Assembly: GCA_900168235.1 (NCBI GenBank)
Contig: FUZG01000001.1
Coordinates: forward strand, 62,001-126,000
Source: Lachnospiraceae bacterium
GTDB lineage: Bacteria; Bacillota; Clostridia; Lachnospirales; Lachnospiraceae
Reading direction: 5' to 3'
DNA: 64,000 nucleotides
Under the pieces are notes generated by a model that was not told where the DNA came from, did not search any database, and saw only the letters and a program-made list of their open reading frames with translations. Position 1 is the first letter of the stretch, and each line of letters starts with the position of its first letter. Position numbers and translations under genes: made by a program. Of this stretch, positions 9,355 to 16,592 are shown in pieces.

Positions 9355-9402
9355 TTGTTTACGTCCCGCCTTTTTTCAGTAAAGAAACGTTTTTTGTTAC
9401 GC

Positions 9403-9431
9403 TTGTACCCATTTTGACGTTCTGTTAAAAT
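9403..9431 (+). promoter_or_regulatory. Promoter of the TagA-fusion gene
   Basis: TTGTAC (9403-9408), 17 nt, TAAAAT (9426-9431). Transcription would start near 9438. Confidence 0.6.
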
Positions 9432-9445
9432 AGAGAATTGAGTTT

Positions 9446-10993
9446 TTGACTAAAAAAAATAAAAGAACAGGACGATTTGTAATGGTCATATTATTTGACA
9501 CACTTTCTTCTATAATTTCATTGATACTGGCGATGGTCACGCGCTTTATCGGATTCTCCGGTATCCTGCGTCCCTATCCCAGAGATCACGCACTTTATAA
9601 TTCACTCTTCTTTCTGGTCGTCATCCTGAATATCTTATCCTGGAGCCGTAACAGAAAAAAGGAAAAACCTCTTCAGGATCAGGATCCCGCCCAGCGTTTA
9701 AGTGCAGTTCTGAAAAACCGTGGTTTCATGTTTGTTCTGCTGCTCTTATATCTCTACATCACAATGCAGAGCTCACAGATATCCCGTATCGTAATGGCGT
9801 TTTTCCTTCTGTATGATGTGATACTGGATATGATCTTCAGGACTTATCTTTCACATTTTTTACGGGATGATGATAAAAATAATGTACTTCTGAATCATCG
9901 TCTGGTAATCATCGGAGACAAAGCCCGCCTTCATCTCATACGAAGGAGACTTGAGCTTTCAGGCGATAAAAAGATCGGCATTAACGCTGAATTATCCTTT
10001 GATGACATTCGTAAAAGCGACATTCAGAAAACGCTTTCAGACCTCAAAACACAGGGTTCTACAGAAATCCTGCTTGACACTACGAATCTGTCTGACCGGC
10101 AGTTCTTCCACTCAATTATTGATACTGCGGACAAGCTTGAAATGATCGTTCGCATCATCGAAACAGCCGACGGCGAATTTGCCGGAAGTGATCAGTTTGA
10201 GACCTTCTCAAATTTCATGATATTCCGCTATTCCGGTATGCACGCAAAGGCAGATGTGCTTGGCGTTCATTATGCTGTTTCAAACGTTCCTGAAGCTGTT
10301 CTGTATGTTAAAAAGCATCTTCGTGATCTTTCAGGCAAGTATCTCTGCTTTTCAAATGTTCACACGACGATCACCGCAGGCGAGGATGATGCCTACAAGA
10401 ATATCCTGAACAGCTCTGCCGTTACTTTCCCTGATGGTTCACCCATCGCGAGAACTATGCGGAGCATGGGTATATCAAATGCCCATCAGGTAGCCGGTCC
10501 CGACTTTATGGAAGCTATGTTCCAGGCATCCATGGATGGTTCTGTCCGCCATTATTTTTACGGAGCTTCTGAAAAGACTCTCGAAGCTCTTAGGCAGAAT
10601 CTTGAAAGCAGTTATCCCGGCATAGTGATCGCAGGAATGTACTCACCGCCTTTCAGACCGCTTTCTCCTGAGGAAGATGCTGAAGATGTTTCAATGATAA
10701 ACGCTACACAGCCTGACATCGTATGGGTCGGTCTCGGTGCACCGAAGCAGGAAAAATGGATGTACGCTCACATGGACCGCGTTCAGGGCGTCATGTGCGG
10801 TGTAGGTGCCGGATTTGATTTCCACGCAGGAACAGTCCGCAGAGCTCCGGGATGGGTGCAGAGGATAAATCTCGAATGGTTCTATCGTCTCCTTCAGGAT
10901 CCGGTAAGGCTTTTCAAAAGATATTTCATCACTAACTCAAAGTTCATTATCAAGGTCATCATCATGCGGATAACACACAGAAATAGATCATGA
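9446..10993 (+). CDS. Membrane-anchored WecG/TagA/CpsF glycosyltransferase
   Basis: A 515-residue fusion. Residues 1-130 hold about four membrane helices and residues 150-280 a Rossmann-like part, together like the N-terminal half of polyprenyl-phosphate sugar-1-phosphate transferases. From about residue 290 comes a WecG/TagA domain with HTTITAG, FPDGSPIARTM, and the segment VWVGLGAPKQEKWMY followed by GVGAGFDFHAGTVRRAP. TagA-type enzymes add an N-acetylmannosamine-type sugar to a lipid-linked intermediate in wall polymer synthesis. The usual sugar-phosphate transferase domain is absent. The start is the TTG at 9446; the ATG at 9482, with AGGA nine bases upstream, is a good alternative because the predicted transcript begins only ~8 nt before the TTG. 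Confidence 0.9.
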   Translation: MTKKNKRTGRFVMVILFDTLSSIISLILAMVTRFIGFSGILRPYPRDHALYNSLFFLVVILNILSWSRNRKKEKPLQDQDPAQRLSAVLKNRGFMFVLLLLYLYITMQSSQISRIVMAFFLLYDVILDMIFRTYLSHFLRDDDKNNVLLNHRLVIIGDKARLHLIRRRLELSGDKKIGINAELSFDDIRKSDIQKTLSDLKTQGSTEILLDTTNLSDRQFFHSIIDTADKLEMIVRIIETADGEFAGSDQFETFSNFMIFRYSGMHAKADVLGVHYAVSNVPEAVLYVKKHLRDLSGKYLCFSNVHTTITAGEDDAYKNILNSSAVTFPDGSPIARTMRSMGISNAHQVAGPDFMEAMFQASMDGSVRHYFYGASEKTLEALRQNLESSYPGIVIAGMYSPPFRPLSPEEDAEDVSMINATQPDIVWVGLGAPKQEKWMYAHMDRVQGVMCGVGAGFDFHAGTVRRAPGWVQRINLEWFYRLLQDPVRLFKRYFITNSKFIIKVIIMRITHRNRS

Positions 10994-10999
10994 TATATA

Positions 11000-11040
11000 G
11001 CTGAGGGCAAATGTTTCTAATAATAACATTTGCCCTCAGC
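11000..11040 (+). terminator. Rho-independent terminator
   Basis: A perfect 16-bp stem GCTGAGGGCAAATGTT/AACATTTGCCCTCAGC with a 9-nt loop, followed by TTGTTTT, just after the TagA-fusion gene. Confidence 0.9.
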
Positions 11041-11106
11041 TTGTTTTAAATTTGTTTCTATAAGTAACACGTTTTATGTATTATTTATGTTTTTATCAGC
11101 CTGAAT

Positions 11107-11135
11107 TTGATTTTTAGTAACAAAAATGGTACTAT
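11107..11135 (+). promoter_or_regulatory. Promoter of the HTH/UDP-sugar dehydrogenase gene
   Basis: TTGATT (11107-11112), 17 nt, TACTAT (11130-11135), about 48 nt upstream of the start codon. Confidence 0.5.
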
Positions 11136-11182
11136 GTCACTGCTGTAAATAACAAGCACATTCAACGAAAGAGAATTTTATT

Positions 11183-12664
11183 ATGAAAAAGATATCACAG
11201 AGTCATCTGGCTGATCTGATCATCACACATCGTAAAAATAAATCCATCACACAGGCTCAGCTCTCTGAGATAACCGGTGTGAACCGCACTATGCTGAGCC
11301 GTATCGAGTCCGGTGACTACATCCCGTCTCTCCAGCAGCTCACAGCCATCGCAAATACACTTGATTTCGACCCTGCCGAGATCTTTGTATCTGCCGATGA
11401 AAAGGAACCCGAAAAGGTTTCTCCCCTTAATATCGCAGTTGCAGGCACAGGCTACGTAGGTCTCTCCCTCGCAGTGCTCCTGGCACAGCATAACCACGTT
11501 ACAGCTGTTGACATCATGCAGAGCAAGGTTGACCTCATCAACAGCAAAAAGTCTCCTATTCAGGATGATTACATTGAGCGTTATCTTGAGGAAAAGGAGC
11601 TCGACCTCACTGCTACTACTGACGGGGAGAGCGCATATAAAAACGCCGACTTTGTCATCATCGCAACACCTACAAACTACGACTCAAAGACTAATTATTT
11701 CGATACTTCCGCTGTTGAGAGCGTTATCGAGATGGTAAAGCGCGTTAATCCGGATGCCATCATGGTCATTAAGTCTACTATCCCTGTAGGCTACACCAAA
11801 TCTGTAAGAAAGAAGTTCGGCACAGATAATATCATTTTCAGCCCTGAGTTCCTCCGTGAGTCAAAGGCGCTGTATGACAACCTCTATCCTTCACGTATCA
11901 TCGTAGGCACTGATGCTGATAATGAAAAGCTTACCAAAGCTGCCAATACTTTTGCCGCACTCCTTCAGGAAGGCGCCATCAAGGAAGGCATTGATACACT
12001 TATCATGGGTCTCACAGAGGCAGAGGCGGTTAAGCTCTTTGCTAATACTTATCTCGCACTCCGTGTTTCCTACTTTAACGAGCTAGATACTTATGCTGAA
12101 TCTAAGTCTCTGAACACTCAGGAGATCATTAACGGCATCTGTCTCGATCCCCGTATCGGAACACACTACAATAACCCGTCCTTTGGTTACGGCGGATACT
12201 GTCTCCCGAAGGATACTAAGCAGCTCCTTGCTAATTACAAGGATGTTCCGGAAAATCTTATTAAAGCTATCGTTGATTCTAACCGCACCAGAAAGGACTT
12301 TATCGCTGACCGCGTCCTTGCCATGGCAGGTTACTATGATTACGATGATGACAATACTTACGAGGCTGAGAAGGAGAAAAATGTCGTGATCGGCGTTTAC
12401 AGACTTACTATGAAGTCAAACTCCGACAACTTCCGCCAGTCTGCGATCCAGGGTATCATGAAACGCATCAAGGCTAAGGGCGCTACTGTTATCATCTACG
12501 AGCCCACACTTGAAAATGGCTCTACTTTCTTCGGAAGCGTGGTCGTAAATGACCTCAAGAAGTTTAAGGCAAAGAGCCAGTCCATCATCGCTAACCGCTA
12601 CAGCAACAAGCTTGATGATGTCCGCGATAAGGTTTATACACGAGATCTGTTCCAGAGAGATTAA
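11183..12664 (+). CDS. XRE-type HTH fused to nucleotide-sugar dehydrogenase
   Basis: A 493-residue protein. Residues 5-70 form a canonical Cro/C1-type helix-turn-helix ([24 protein letters not shown]). Residues 82-490 form a UDP-glucose/GDP-mannose dehydrogenase with NAD-binding GTGYVG (88-93), PEFLRES, and catalytic Cys340 in [13 protein letters not shown]. Such enzymes oxidise the C6 hydroxyl of a nucleotide sugar to a carboxylate using two NAD+, supplying uronic acids for capsule or wall polymers. The fusion is continuous, with no stop or frameshift between halves, so it may be a sugar- or NADH-sensing regulator that is also an enzyme. It neighbours the TagA-type transferase, supporting an envelope polysaccharide role. 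The ribosome site AAAGAG is modest. Confidence 0.92.
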   Translation: MKKISQSHLADLIITHRKNKSITQAQLSEITGVNRTMLSRIESGDYIPSLQQLTAIANTLDFDPAEIFVSADEKEPEKVSPLNIAVAGTGYVGLSLAVLLAQHNHVTAVDIMQSKVDLINSKKSPIQDDYIERYLEEKELDLTATTDGESAYKNADFVIIATPTNYDSKTNYFDTSAVESVIEMVKRVNPDAIMVIKSTIPVGYTKSVRKKFGTDNIIFSPEFLRESKALYDNLYPSRIIVGTDADNEKLTKAANTFAALLQEGAIKEGIDTLIMGLTEAEAVKLFANTYLALRVSYFNELDTYAESKSLNTQEIINGICLDPRIGTHYNNPSFGYGGYCLPKDTKQLLANYKDVPENLIKAIVDSNRTRKDFIADRVLAMAGYYDYDDDNTYEAEKEKNVVIGVYRLTMKSNSDNFRQSAIQGIMKRIKAKGATVIIYEPTLENGSTFFGSVVVNDLKKFKAKSQSIIANRYSNKLDDVRDKVYTRDLFQRD

Positions 12665-12678
12665 ACTCTGGATGTATT

Positions 12679-12899
12679 TAGTCTAAAGTGACGGAAGTGG
12701 TGAGCGTTGTTTCCAACGCATCCCGGGGAACCGACACGACGGTGAGCTAACTGCAACTTCGACTACAGCACGCAGAGCATTTGCTTTCAGTATCGCTCTT
12801 GCTCTGCGTGCAGAGTCCCCGTATGCAGTGGATCTCACCTGTGCGGTTCAAAACGGGATGCTTATGGAAAGCAACGCTCACCACTTCCTGTTTTTGACT
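12679..12899 (+). repeat. Structured ~220-nt element, copy 1
   Basis: One long imperfect hairpin with outer arms GGAAGTGGTGAGCGTTG (12693-12709) and CAACGCTCACCACTTCC (12872-12888). Moving inward come paired TTTCCA/TGGAAA, GCATCCCG/CGGGATGC, GAACCG/CGGTTC, GGTGAG/CTCACC, ACTGC/GCAGT and a tip hairpin GCACGCAGAGCA/TGCTCTGCGTGC with a 20-nt loop. A U-run (TGTTTTT) follows, so on the plus strand it could also end the dehydrogenase transcript. The reverse-oriented copy at 46242-46462 shares the inner boxes and terminal loop but has different stem sequences. I recognise no known RNA family. Confidence 0.7.
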
Positions 12900-12934
12900 G
12901 CTTAAATTATTTTGCGCAGCTGTATTCTTTCGTT

Positions 12935-13135
12935 TTAATCTAACAGAGGAGCAATCTCTGCCATGAGATTATTCTTAAAATCCTCTGTCATCGCTGACCT
13001 GAATTTAAACTTTGGCATTGCATCCGGCGTAGCTTCTTTGTATGCCGTATAATCTGCCTTGTCCTTGAAGAAGGGCAGGCAATGTACAGGTTTCATTAAT
13101 GGGGAACTACTCATAAGCATCCTTATGTAATGCAC
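12935..13135 (-). CDS. Small unrecognised protein (possible remnant)
   Basis: An open frame of 66 residues if translation starts at the GTG at 13135, which has GGAGG nine bases upstream; the frame stays open further to 13189. The C-terminal two thirds (from MKPVHCLPFFKDKADY to the end) look like real protein, with a helical acidic tail. I recognise no domain. It could be a small gene or the C-terminal remnant of a larger one. It lies between the structured element and the toxin-antitoxin pair, a region with other gene debris. Confidence 0.3.
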   Translation of the reverse strand: MHYIRMLMSSSPLMKPVHCLPFFKDKADYTAYKEATPDAMPKFKFRSAMTEDFKNNLMAEIAPLLD

Positions 13136-13244
13136 ATGTTCGCACCTCCATAAAGTTTCTTGGAGGTTAGGCTTGCCGGCTTGCGTCATCTCTTGCTTAC
13201 ATATATCATTCTACGGAACGCCACGGAATAAATCGTTCGTCAAA

Positions 13245-13264
13245 CGGTCAACTTCTGTTGACCG
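13245..13264. repeat. Inverted repeat
   Basis: CGGTCAAC-TTCT-GTTGACCG, a perfect 8-bp stem, with another GTCAAC copy close by at about 13268. It may be an operator or a hairpin; its role is unknown. Confidence 0.35.
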
Positions 13265-13295
13265 GTAGTCAACTCAAAAAAGTAAAAAAGAAAAG

Positions 13296-13322
13296 ACGTA
13301 TGAAACCAAATGTCTCATACGC
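13296..13322 (-). terminator. Terminator of the dinJ-relE operon
   Basis: Stem CGTATGA/TCATACG with an 11-nt loop, followed on the minus strand by a long U-rich tract (CTTTTCTTTTTT). It lies 17 nt after the toxin stop codon. Confidence 0.7.
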
Positions 13323-13338
13323 CTCATAGGATTTATGA

Positions 13339-13668
13339 TTATAACTTTGTAAATTCATCAAGCTGCTTATCTACATCTCTTCCGGAATACATAACCCGAA
13401 TCACTGTAACCAATTTCTTTATCTTATCGGGGATATAGAAAATAACATAATTATCAACAGGCACAACTCGTGTATTTCGACTCTTCCAGGGCTCTCTTTC
13501 ATATTGCCGGAACTTCTCCGGATATTCTCCCAAGGAAAGGATTTTTTCTTCGATCCGGTCAAGCTGTCCGGCTGCATTCTCAGGCGAAAGAAGATCAAAT
13601 GCTATATACTCAAAGATACCGCGAAGATCGTTCTCAGCCTGCTCCGTAAAGGTAACATCATATTTCAT
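13339..13668 (-). CDS. RelE/ParE-family toxin
   Basis: A 109-residue RelE/ParE-fold protein. It starts YDVTFTEQAENDLRGIFEYIA, followed by PENAAGQLDRIEEKI, and ends with the core strands RVVPVDNYVIFYIPD and VTVIRVMYSGRD. Family members are ribosome-dependent mRNA endonucleases (RelE) or gyrase inhibitors (ParE); this sequence alone does not decide which. The start overlaps the antitoxin stop by 4 nt (ATGA), the standard arrangement of type II pairs. A terminator follows. Confidence 0.9.
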   Translation of the reverse strand: MKYDVTFTEQAENDLRGIFEYIAFDLLSPENAAGQLDRIEEKILSLGEYPEKFRQYEREPWKSRNTRVVPVDNYVIFYIPDKIKKLVTVIRVMYSGRDVDKQLDEFTKL

Positions 13669-13973
13669 ACATTATAATCCCTTCGGATATCCGCAAAAAC
13701 CTGAGCTGCAGATTTGGTACGCCCTGCCTGCATATCCGCATATCCTTTCTCAAGTTCCATGTCCAAAGTCTCTGCGTTCATTCTCGAAATATCAACAGGT
13801 CTCGCAGTTGGAATCTTTACCTCAAACGGAAGCCCCCTATTTAGAATGATCTGCTTATAAAACATATTGATAGCATTAGATGCCGGGATTCCCAAAGTAG
13901 CCAGAATTCCCTCAGCCTGTTCTTTAACATCCGGCTCTATTCTTGCATAAAGATTTGCTGATTTAGCTGCCAT
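13665..13973 (-). CDS. RelB/DinJ-family antitoxin
   Basis: A 102-residue antitoxin with the N-terminal ribbon-helix-helix of the RelB/DinJ family (AAKSANLYARIEPDVKEQAE, then LGIPASNAINMFYKQI) and a C-terminal toxin-binding tail. The start is set at the ATG at 13973, after an AAAGGGG site, because the open frame's first ATG (14012) lies upstream of the predicted transcription start. It would repress its own promoter at 14001-14029 together with the toxin. Confidence 0.9.
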   Translation of the reverse strand: MAAKSANLYARIEPDVKEQAEGILATLGIPASNAINMFYKQIILNRGLPFEVKIPTARPVDISRMNAETLDMELEKGYADMQAGRTKSAAQVFADIRRDYNV

Positions 13974-14000
13974 ATCATCACGCCCCTTTCTTTTACCCAT

Positions 14001-14029
14001 ATTATAAGTCAATGTACGGACAAAAGCAA
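14001..14029 (-). promoter_or_regulatory. Promoter of the dinJ-relE operon
   Basis: On the minus strand TTGCTT (14024-14029), 17 nt, TATAAT (14001-14006). Confidence 0.6.
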
Positions 14030-14043
14030 TACATTTTTCAAAT

Positions 14044-14451
14044 CAGTGCCCTGATCTGCTTCAAAAGAATCTCTCTTACAGACTGATCCTTCACATCTCG
14101 CAACAGGATATCTGCGATAAGCTTACCGGAATGGGAATCCCCACAAAGCCTGCAGCATACAGCACCTGGGAGACCGGTAACAGCATTCCGAACGCAGTAC
14201 AGTTTCTTGCTATGTGCAAGATCCTTGGCATCACGGATATCTTCAACCAGTTTATAGGAGGACACAATCCGGACGATCCTATGGCTGAGCTCAATGAGGA
14301 AGGCCAGACGATGGCACTTAATTACATTGACCTGTTGAAAGGCTCCGAAAAGAATCAGGCCAGCCTTGAAACAGCTCTGCGCCTTGCAGCATATTTTAAA
14401 GTCCATGTAGATGATATCTTCCATTTGGACACGGAAGAAAATCAATCTTAA
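14044..14451 (+). pseudogene. Remnant of XRE-type regulator gene(s)
   Basis: The frame is open from 14041 and translates as part of a Cro/C1-type helix-turn-helix (ISQQDICDKL, then PAAYSTWETGNSIPN), but no ATG/GTG/TTG start with a ribosome site precedes it. The first in-frame ATG (14131) falls inside the recognition region. After residue ~70 the sequence changes to the C-terminal tail of a different small regulator type (ASLETALRLAAYFKVHVDDIF). This looks like pieces of two HTH genes joined by recombination, not a working regulator. Confidence 0.55.
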
Positions 14452-14466
14452 GGAAGGAGGTCGCCT

Positions 14467-14508
14467 ATGAGCCAGCCCTATCAGCTCATCGCCGTAGACT
14501 TTGACTGA
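14467..14508 (+). pseudogene. 13-codon stub of a HAD-type hydrolase gene
   Basis: A strong ribosome site, AGGAAGGAGG, leads into ATG and the residues YQLIAVDFD, then TGA. This is the start of a HAD phosphatase (motif I, DxD), cut immediately after its nucleophile segment. The rest of the gene is absent; the opposite-strand NADAR gene occupies the space. Most likely a recombination scar. Confidence 0.5.
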
Positions 14509-14990
14509 ACCCTAAGCCTGTCCCTCACTAAACCCAACGCATAACCGAGAAGATTCTGCCCTCTCCATTTTGACCTGTCATAGCGATTCGGATCTGTCAT
14601 GGAAAGACCTATTCCCCATATCCTGTCCTTCACCGCACATTCTGCAAGAATAGCATCTTCTGTACTTATGAGCATTTCCCTTAGCTTTTTATCCTGCCTG
14701 AATTTTTCGAGCAGACCCTCATAAACAATGATCTGACGCACTCCATTCCATATGTGATCGTCATATCCCGACACTTCACGTCCAAGCGCTTTTATTTTCG
14801 CCACATCGTTTGTCTCAAGGATACGCGCTGCAACGCCTGCATCATTAAAACAGAGCGCTTTTTTGTACATCATAAACTGTTCCATGGAAGAAAATTGTAC
14901 ATCAGCAATAGTGAATGAAGACAAATACCAATTACTCAAATATCCATTTTCTTCGTCCGGATTATGAAAGCAGATTATTTTATCACTCAT
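14481..14990 (-). CDS. NADAR-domain protein (YbiA-like)
   Basis: A 169-residue NADAR/DUF1768 protein of usual size: YLSNWYLSSFTIADVQFSSMEQFMMYKKA at the N-terminus, then VWxG-like WNGVRQIIVYEGLLEKF and WGIGLSMTD...WRGQNLLGYALGLVRD at the C-terminus (parts quoted separately). NADAR proteins are N-glycosidases: YbiA acts on riboflavin-pathway intermediates, and others remove ADP-ribose from guanine in DNA. It overlaps the preceding gene by 4 nt (ATGA) and ends an operon that also carries a DUF3990-like protein, so an ADP-ribose-related role is possible. Confidence 0.9.
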   Translation of the reverse strand: MSDKIICFHNPDEENGYLSNWYLSSFTIADVQFSSMEQFMMYKKALCFNDAGVAARILETNDVAKIKALGREVSGYDDHIWNGVRQIIVYEGLLEKFRQDKKLREMLISTEDAILAECAVKDRIWGIGLSMTDPNRYDRSKWRGQNLLGYALGLVRDRLRVQSKSTAMS

Positions 14991-15370
14991 CCTGCTACCT
15001 TCTTAACTGCAAGCTCCATATCCAAGTCATGGAGAACATTTGATTTCATATACATTTCCTGAAAAGGATATTGCCCTATTATTTCTTTACTGCTCTTGCC
15101 TGTATATGCCTGAAGATATGTGTAAAAATTCCCAAGCCAGTCACAGAGCACTACATCGTACTCTGCATCACCTTGAACCGACTCAAACTGCTCTGCCATT
15201 TCATACCACATCTGAGTACAAAATTTTGCATAGCGTTTATCAACATTCTCTCTGAAATGAGAACTCATATACTGAGTTATCATCTTATCCATGTCCAGAT
15301 GGTCTTCCGCCCAGTGAAAGAATAATCTTCCTGTTTCTTCCGCCAGATCGTCTGTATAATAATCCTTCAT
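14987..15370 (-). CDS. Uncharacterised 127-residue protein
   Basis: A soluble, acidic protein with segments FFHWAEDHLDMDKMITQYM, WYEMAEQFES and CDWLGNFYTYLQAY. The start is the ATG at 15370, six bases after AGGAGA; the longer frame to 15400 lacks a ribosome site. It is translationally coupled to the NADAR gene and follows the DUF3990-like gene by 45 nt. I do not recognise its family. The tight coupling suggests a shared job with the NADAR protein. Confidence 0.7.
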   Translation of the reverse strand: MKDYYTDDLAEETGRLFFHWAEDHLDMDKMITQYMSSHFRENVDKRYAKFCTQMWYEMAEQFESVQGDAEYDVVLCDWLGNFYTYLQAYTGKSSKEIIGQYPFQEMYMKSNVLHDLDMELAVKKVAG

Positions 15371-15415
15371 ACACCGTCTCCTGATGATTGTCAGCAACAA
15401 ACCATTATTGTTTTA

Positions 15416-15841
15416 TCAGATATATTTACTAAACGTATCTTTGAAAGTATTTCGATCAGACTCGATAAGCTCATATAGATTCGTTCTTGCGTTATTATCC
15501 CGGCAATTATATTTTTCCAAATAAATGTCTTTACTAACTTCCTCGATAGGTAAATATGTCTGAGCAATCTTCTCAAATGCTTTTTCCGACCTAAAACAAT
15601 ATTGTATCCCAAGGTCGCCAAGAAGCAGTGCCTCTCTTAATAACGATGCATCAAGCTCATCCCTGACAAATTTCTTAGCAATGAGATAATAGGACGAATC
15701 CGCCCGCCATCCTTTGATAACGTCATATCCCGATGTATCAACCTTGTATTTATCGATAAATAACGGAGCAAATCTCCTGTAACGTGCTGATGTATCCGCA
15801 CGTCGATGATAACCCGGAAAACTATCAGCGAAGGGCCTCAC
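15416..15841 (-). CDS. DUF3990-like protein, probably N-terminally short
   Basis: A frame of 141 residues. From about residue 35 it resembles the C-terminal part of DUF3990-type proteins (an ADP-ribosyltransferase-like group): YDVIKGWRADDS-like GWRADSSYYLIAKKFV, then LLREALLLGDLGIQYCFRSEKAFEKI. The N-terminus, where the substrate-binding HG-type motif would be expected, is replaced by arginine-rich sequence (HRRADTSARYRRF), so the gene is probably truncated or frameshifted. It overlaps the acetyltransferase gene by 17 nt. The family call is from memory of the pattern and is only moderate. Confidence 0.5.
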   Translation of the reverse strand: MRPFADSFPGYHRRADTSARYRRFAPLFIDKYKVDTSGYDVIKGWRADSSYYLIAKKFVRDELDASLLREALLLGDLGIQYCFRSEKAFEKIAQTYLPIEEVSKDIYLEKYNCRDNNARTNLYELIESDRNTFKDTFSKYI

Positions 15842-16349
15842 TCCGATAAATTACCGATACATGAGTAATCTTATTTGCTTCGTCCGGGTATTCTTTTTCG
15901 AAATGCATGCCGATTGCTTCTGCTGTTTTGTAAGAGGGTTCATTCGTGTATTTGCAGTATGAATATATAGCCGGATAGTCAGTTTTCTCAAATGCCCAGT
16001 CGCGTACTGCGCTTGAGGCTTCCTTTGCATATCCTTTACGCTGGCAGTCTCTGCGGATATGATAACCGATCTCAGGCAGCATCTCTCCGTCAATGTTCTG
16101 AAGCGTCAGACCACAGTCACCGATCATTTCTTTGGTATCTTTCAGACACACTGCCCATAAGCCGAATCCGTTCTCTTTATAACGATTCATGTTTCGTTCT
16201 ATCCATTCACGGACACGTTCTTTATCAAAGCTATACGGATAATGTTTCATAATATCCTGATCACCAAGCACTGCGTAAAGTGCCTCGAGATCATCCATAC
16301 TCATTTCACGAAGGAATAATCGTTCCGTTTCTATAATACTCTTCTCCAT
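15825..16349 (-). CDS. GNAT acetyltransferase (RimJ/RimL type)
   Basis: A protein of 174 residues from the ATG at 16349, seven bases after GAGGAG. The in-frame TTG at 16364 overlaps that site and is unlikely. It starts with IIETERLFLREMSMDDLEAL, the common opening of the RimJ/RimL group, and has IGDCGLTLQ, EIGYHIRRDCQRKGYAKEA (acetyl-CoA pyrophosphate loop) and NEPSYKTAEAIGMHFE. It transfers an acetyl group to an amine; the substrate is unknown. It is the second gene of a five-gene minus-strand run. Confidence 0.88.
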   Translation of the reverse strand: MEKSIIETERLFLREMSMDDLEALYAVLGDQDIMKHYPYSFDKERVREWIERNMNRYKENGFGLWAVCLKDTKEMIGDCGLTLQNIDGEMLPEIGYHIRRDCQRKGYAKEASSAVRDWAFEKTDYPAIYSYCKYTNEPSYKTAEAIGMHFEKEYPDEANKITHVSVIYRSEALR

Positions 16350-16365
16350 TTCACAACTCCTCAAT

Positions 16366-16566
16366 CTAACTATTTTTTTCGCAATACTGTCTGGCGTATT
16401 CCATATTTATATCGCTGATCTCTTTTTTGCCATCTATATAACTCTGGTACATATCCGCCACACCAGCCATGCAGCCATCACAGTATCCATTAACATTTCC
16501 TATAGATTCCGCGACGATCCTCTCCCGCTCTTCACGGGTAGTATCTTTTATGAGTATTGATTTCAT
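16366..16566 (-). CDS. Small conserved-looking protein (66 aa)
   Basis: A 66-residue protein from the ATG at 16566, with GGAG eight bases upstream. It begins MKSILIKDTTREERERIV, has two close cysteines (GYCDGCMAGVADMY) and continues YIDGKKEISDINMEYA. The CxxC may bind metal. I have seen similar short proteins in Clostridia but cannot name a function. It lies 16 nt ahead of the acetyltransferase and 26 nt after the flavodoxin-fold reductase. Confidence 0.7.
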   Translation of the reverse strand: MKSILIKDTTREERERIVAESIGNVNGYCDGCMAGVADMYQSYIDGKKEISDINMEYARQYCEKNS

Positions 16567-16592
16567 ATTTCTCACTCCGGACCGGCTGCAAT

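Noticed and set aside
14131-14451. Intact XRE regulator starting at the ATG at 14131
   Set aside because: The ATG falls inside the helix-turn-helix, no ribosome site precedes it, and the C-terminus belongs to a different regulator type.
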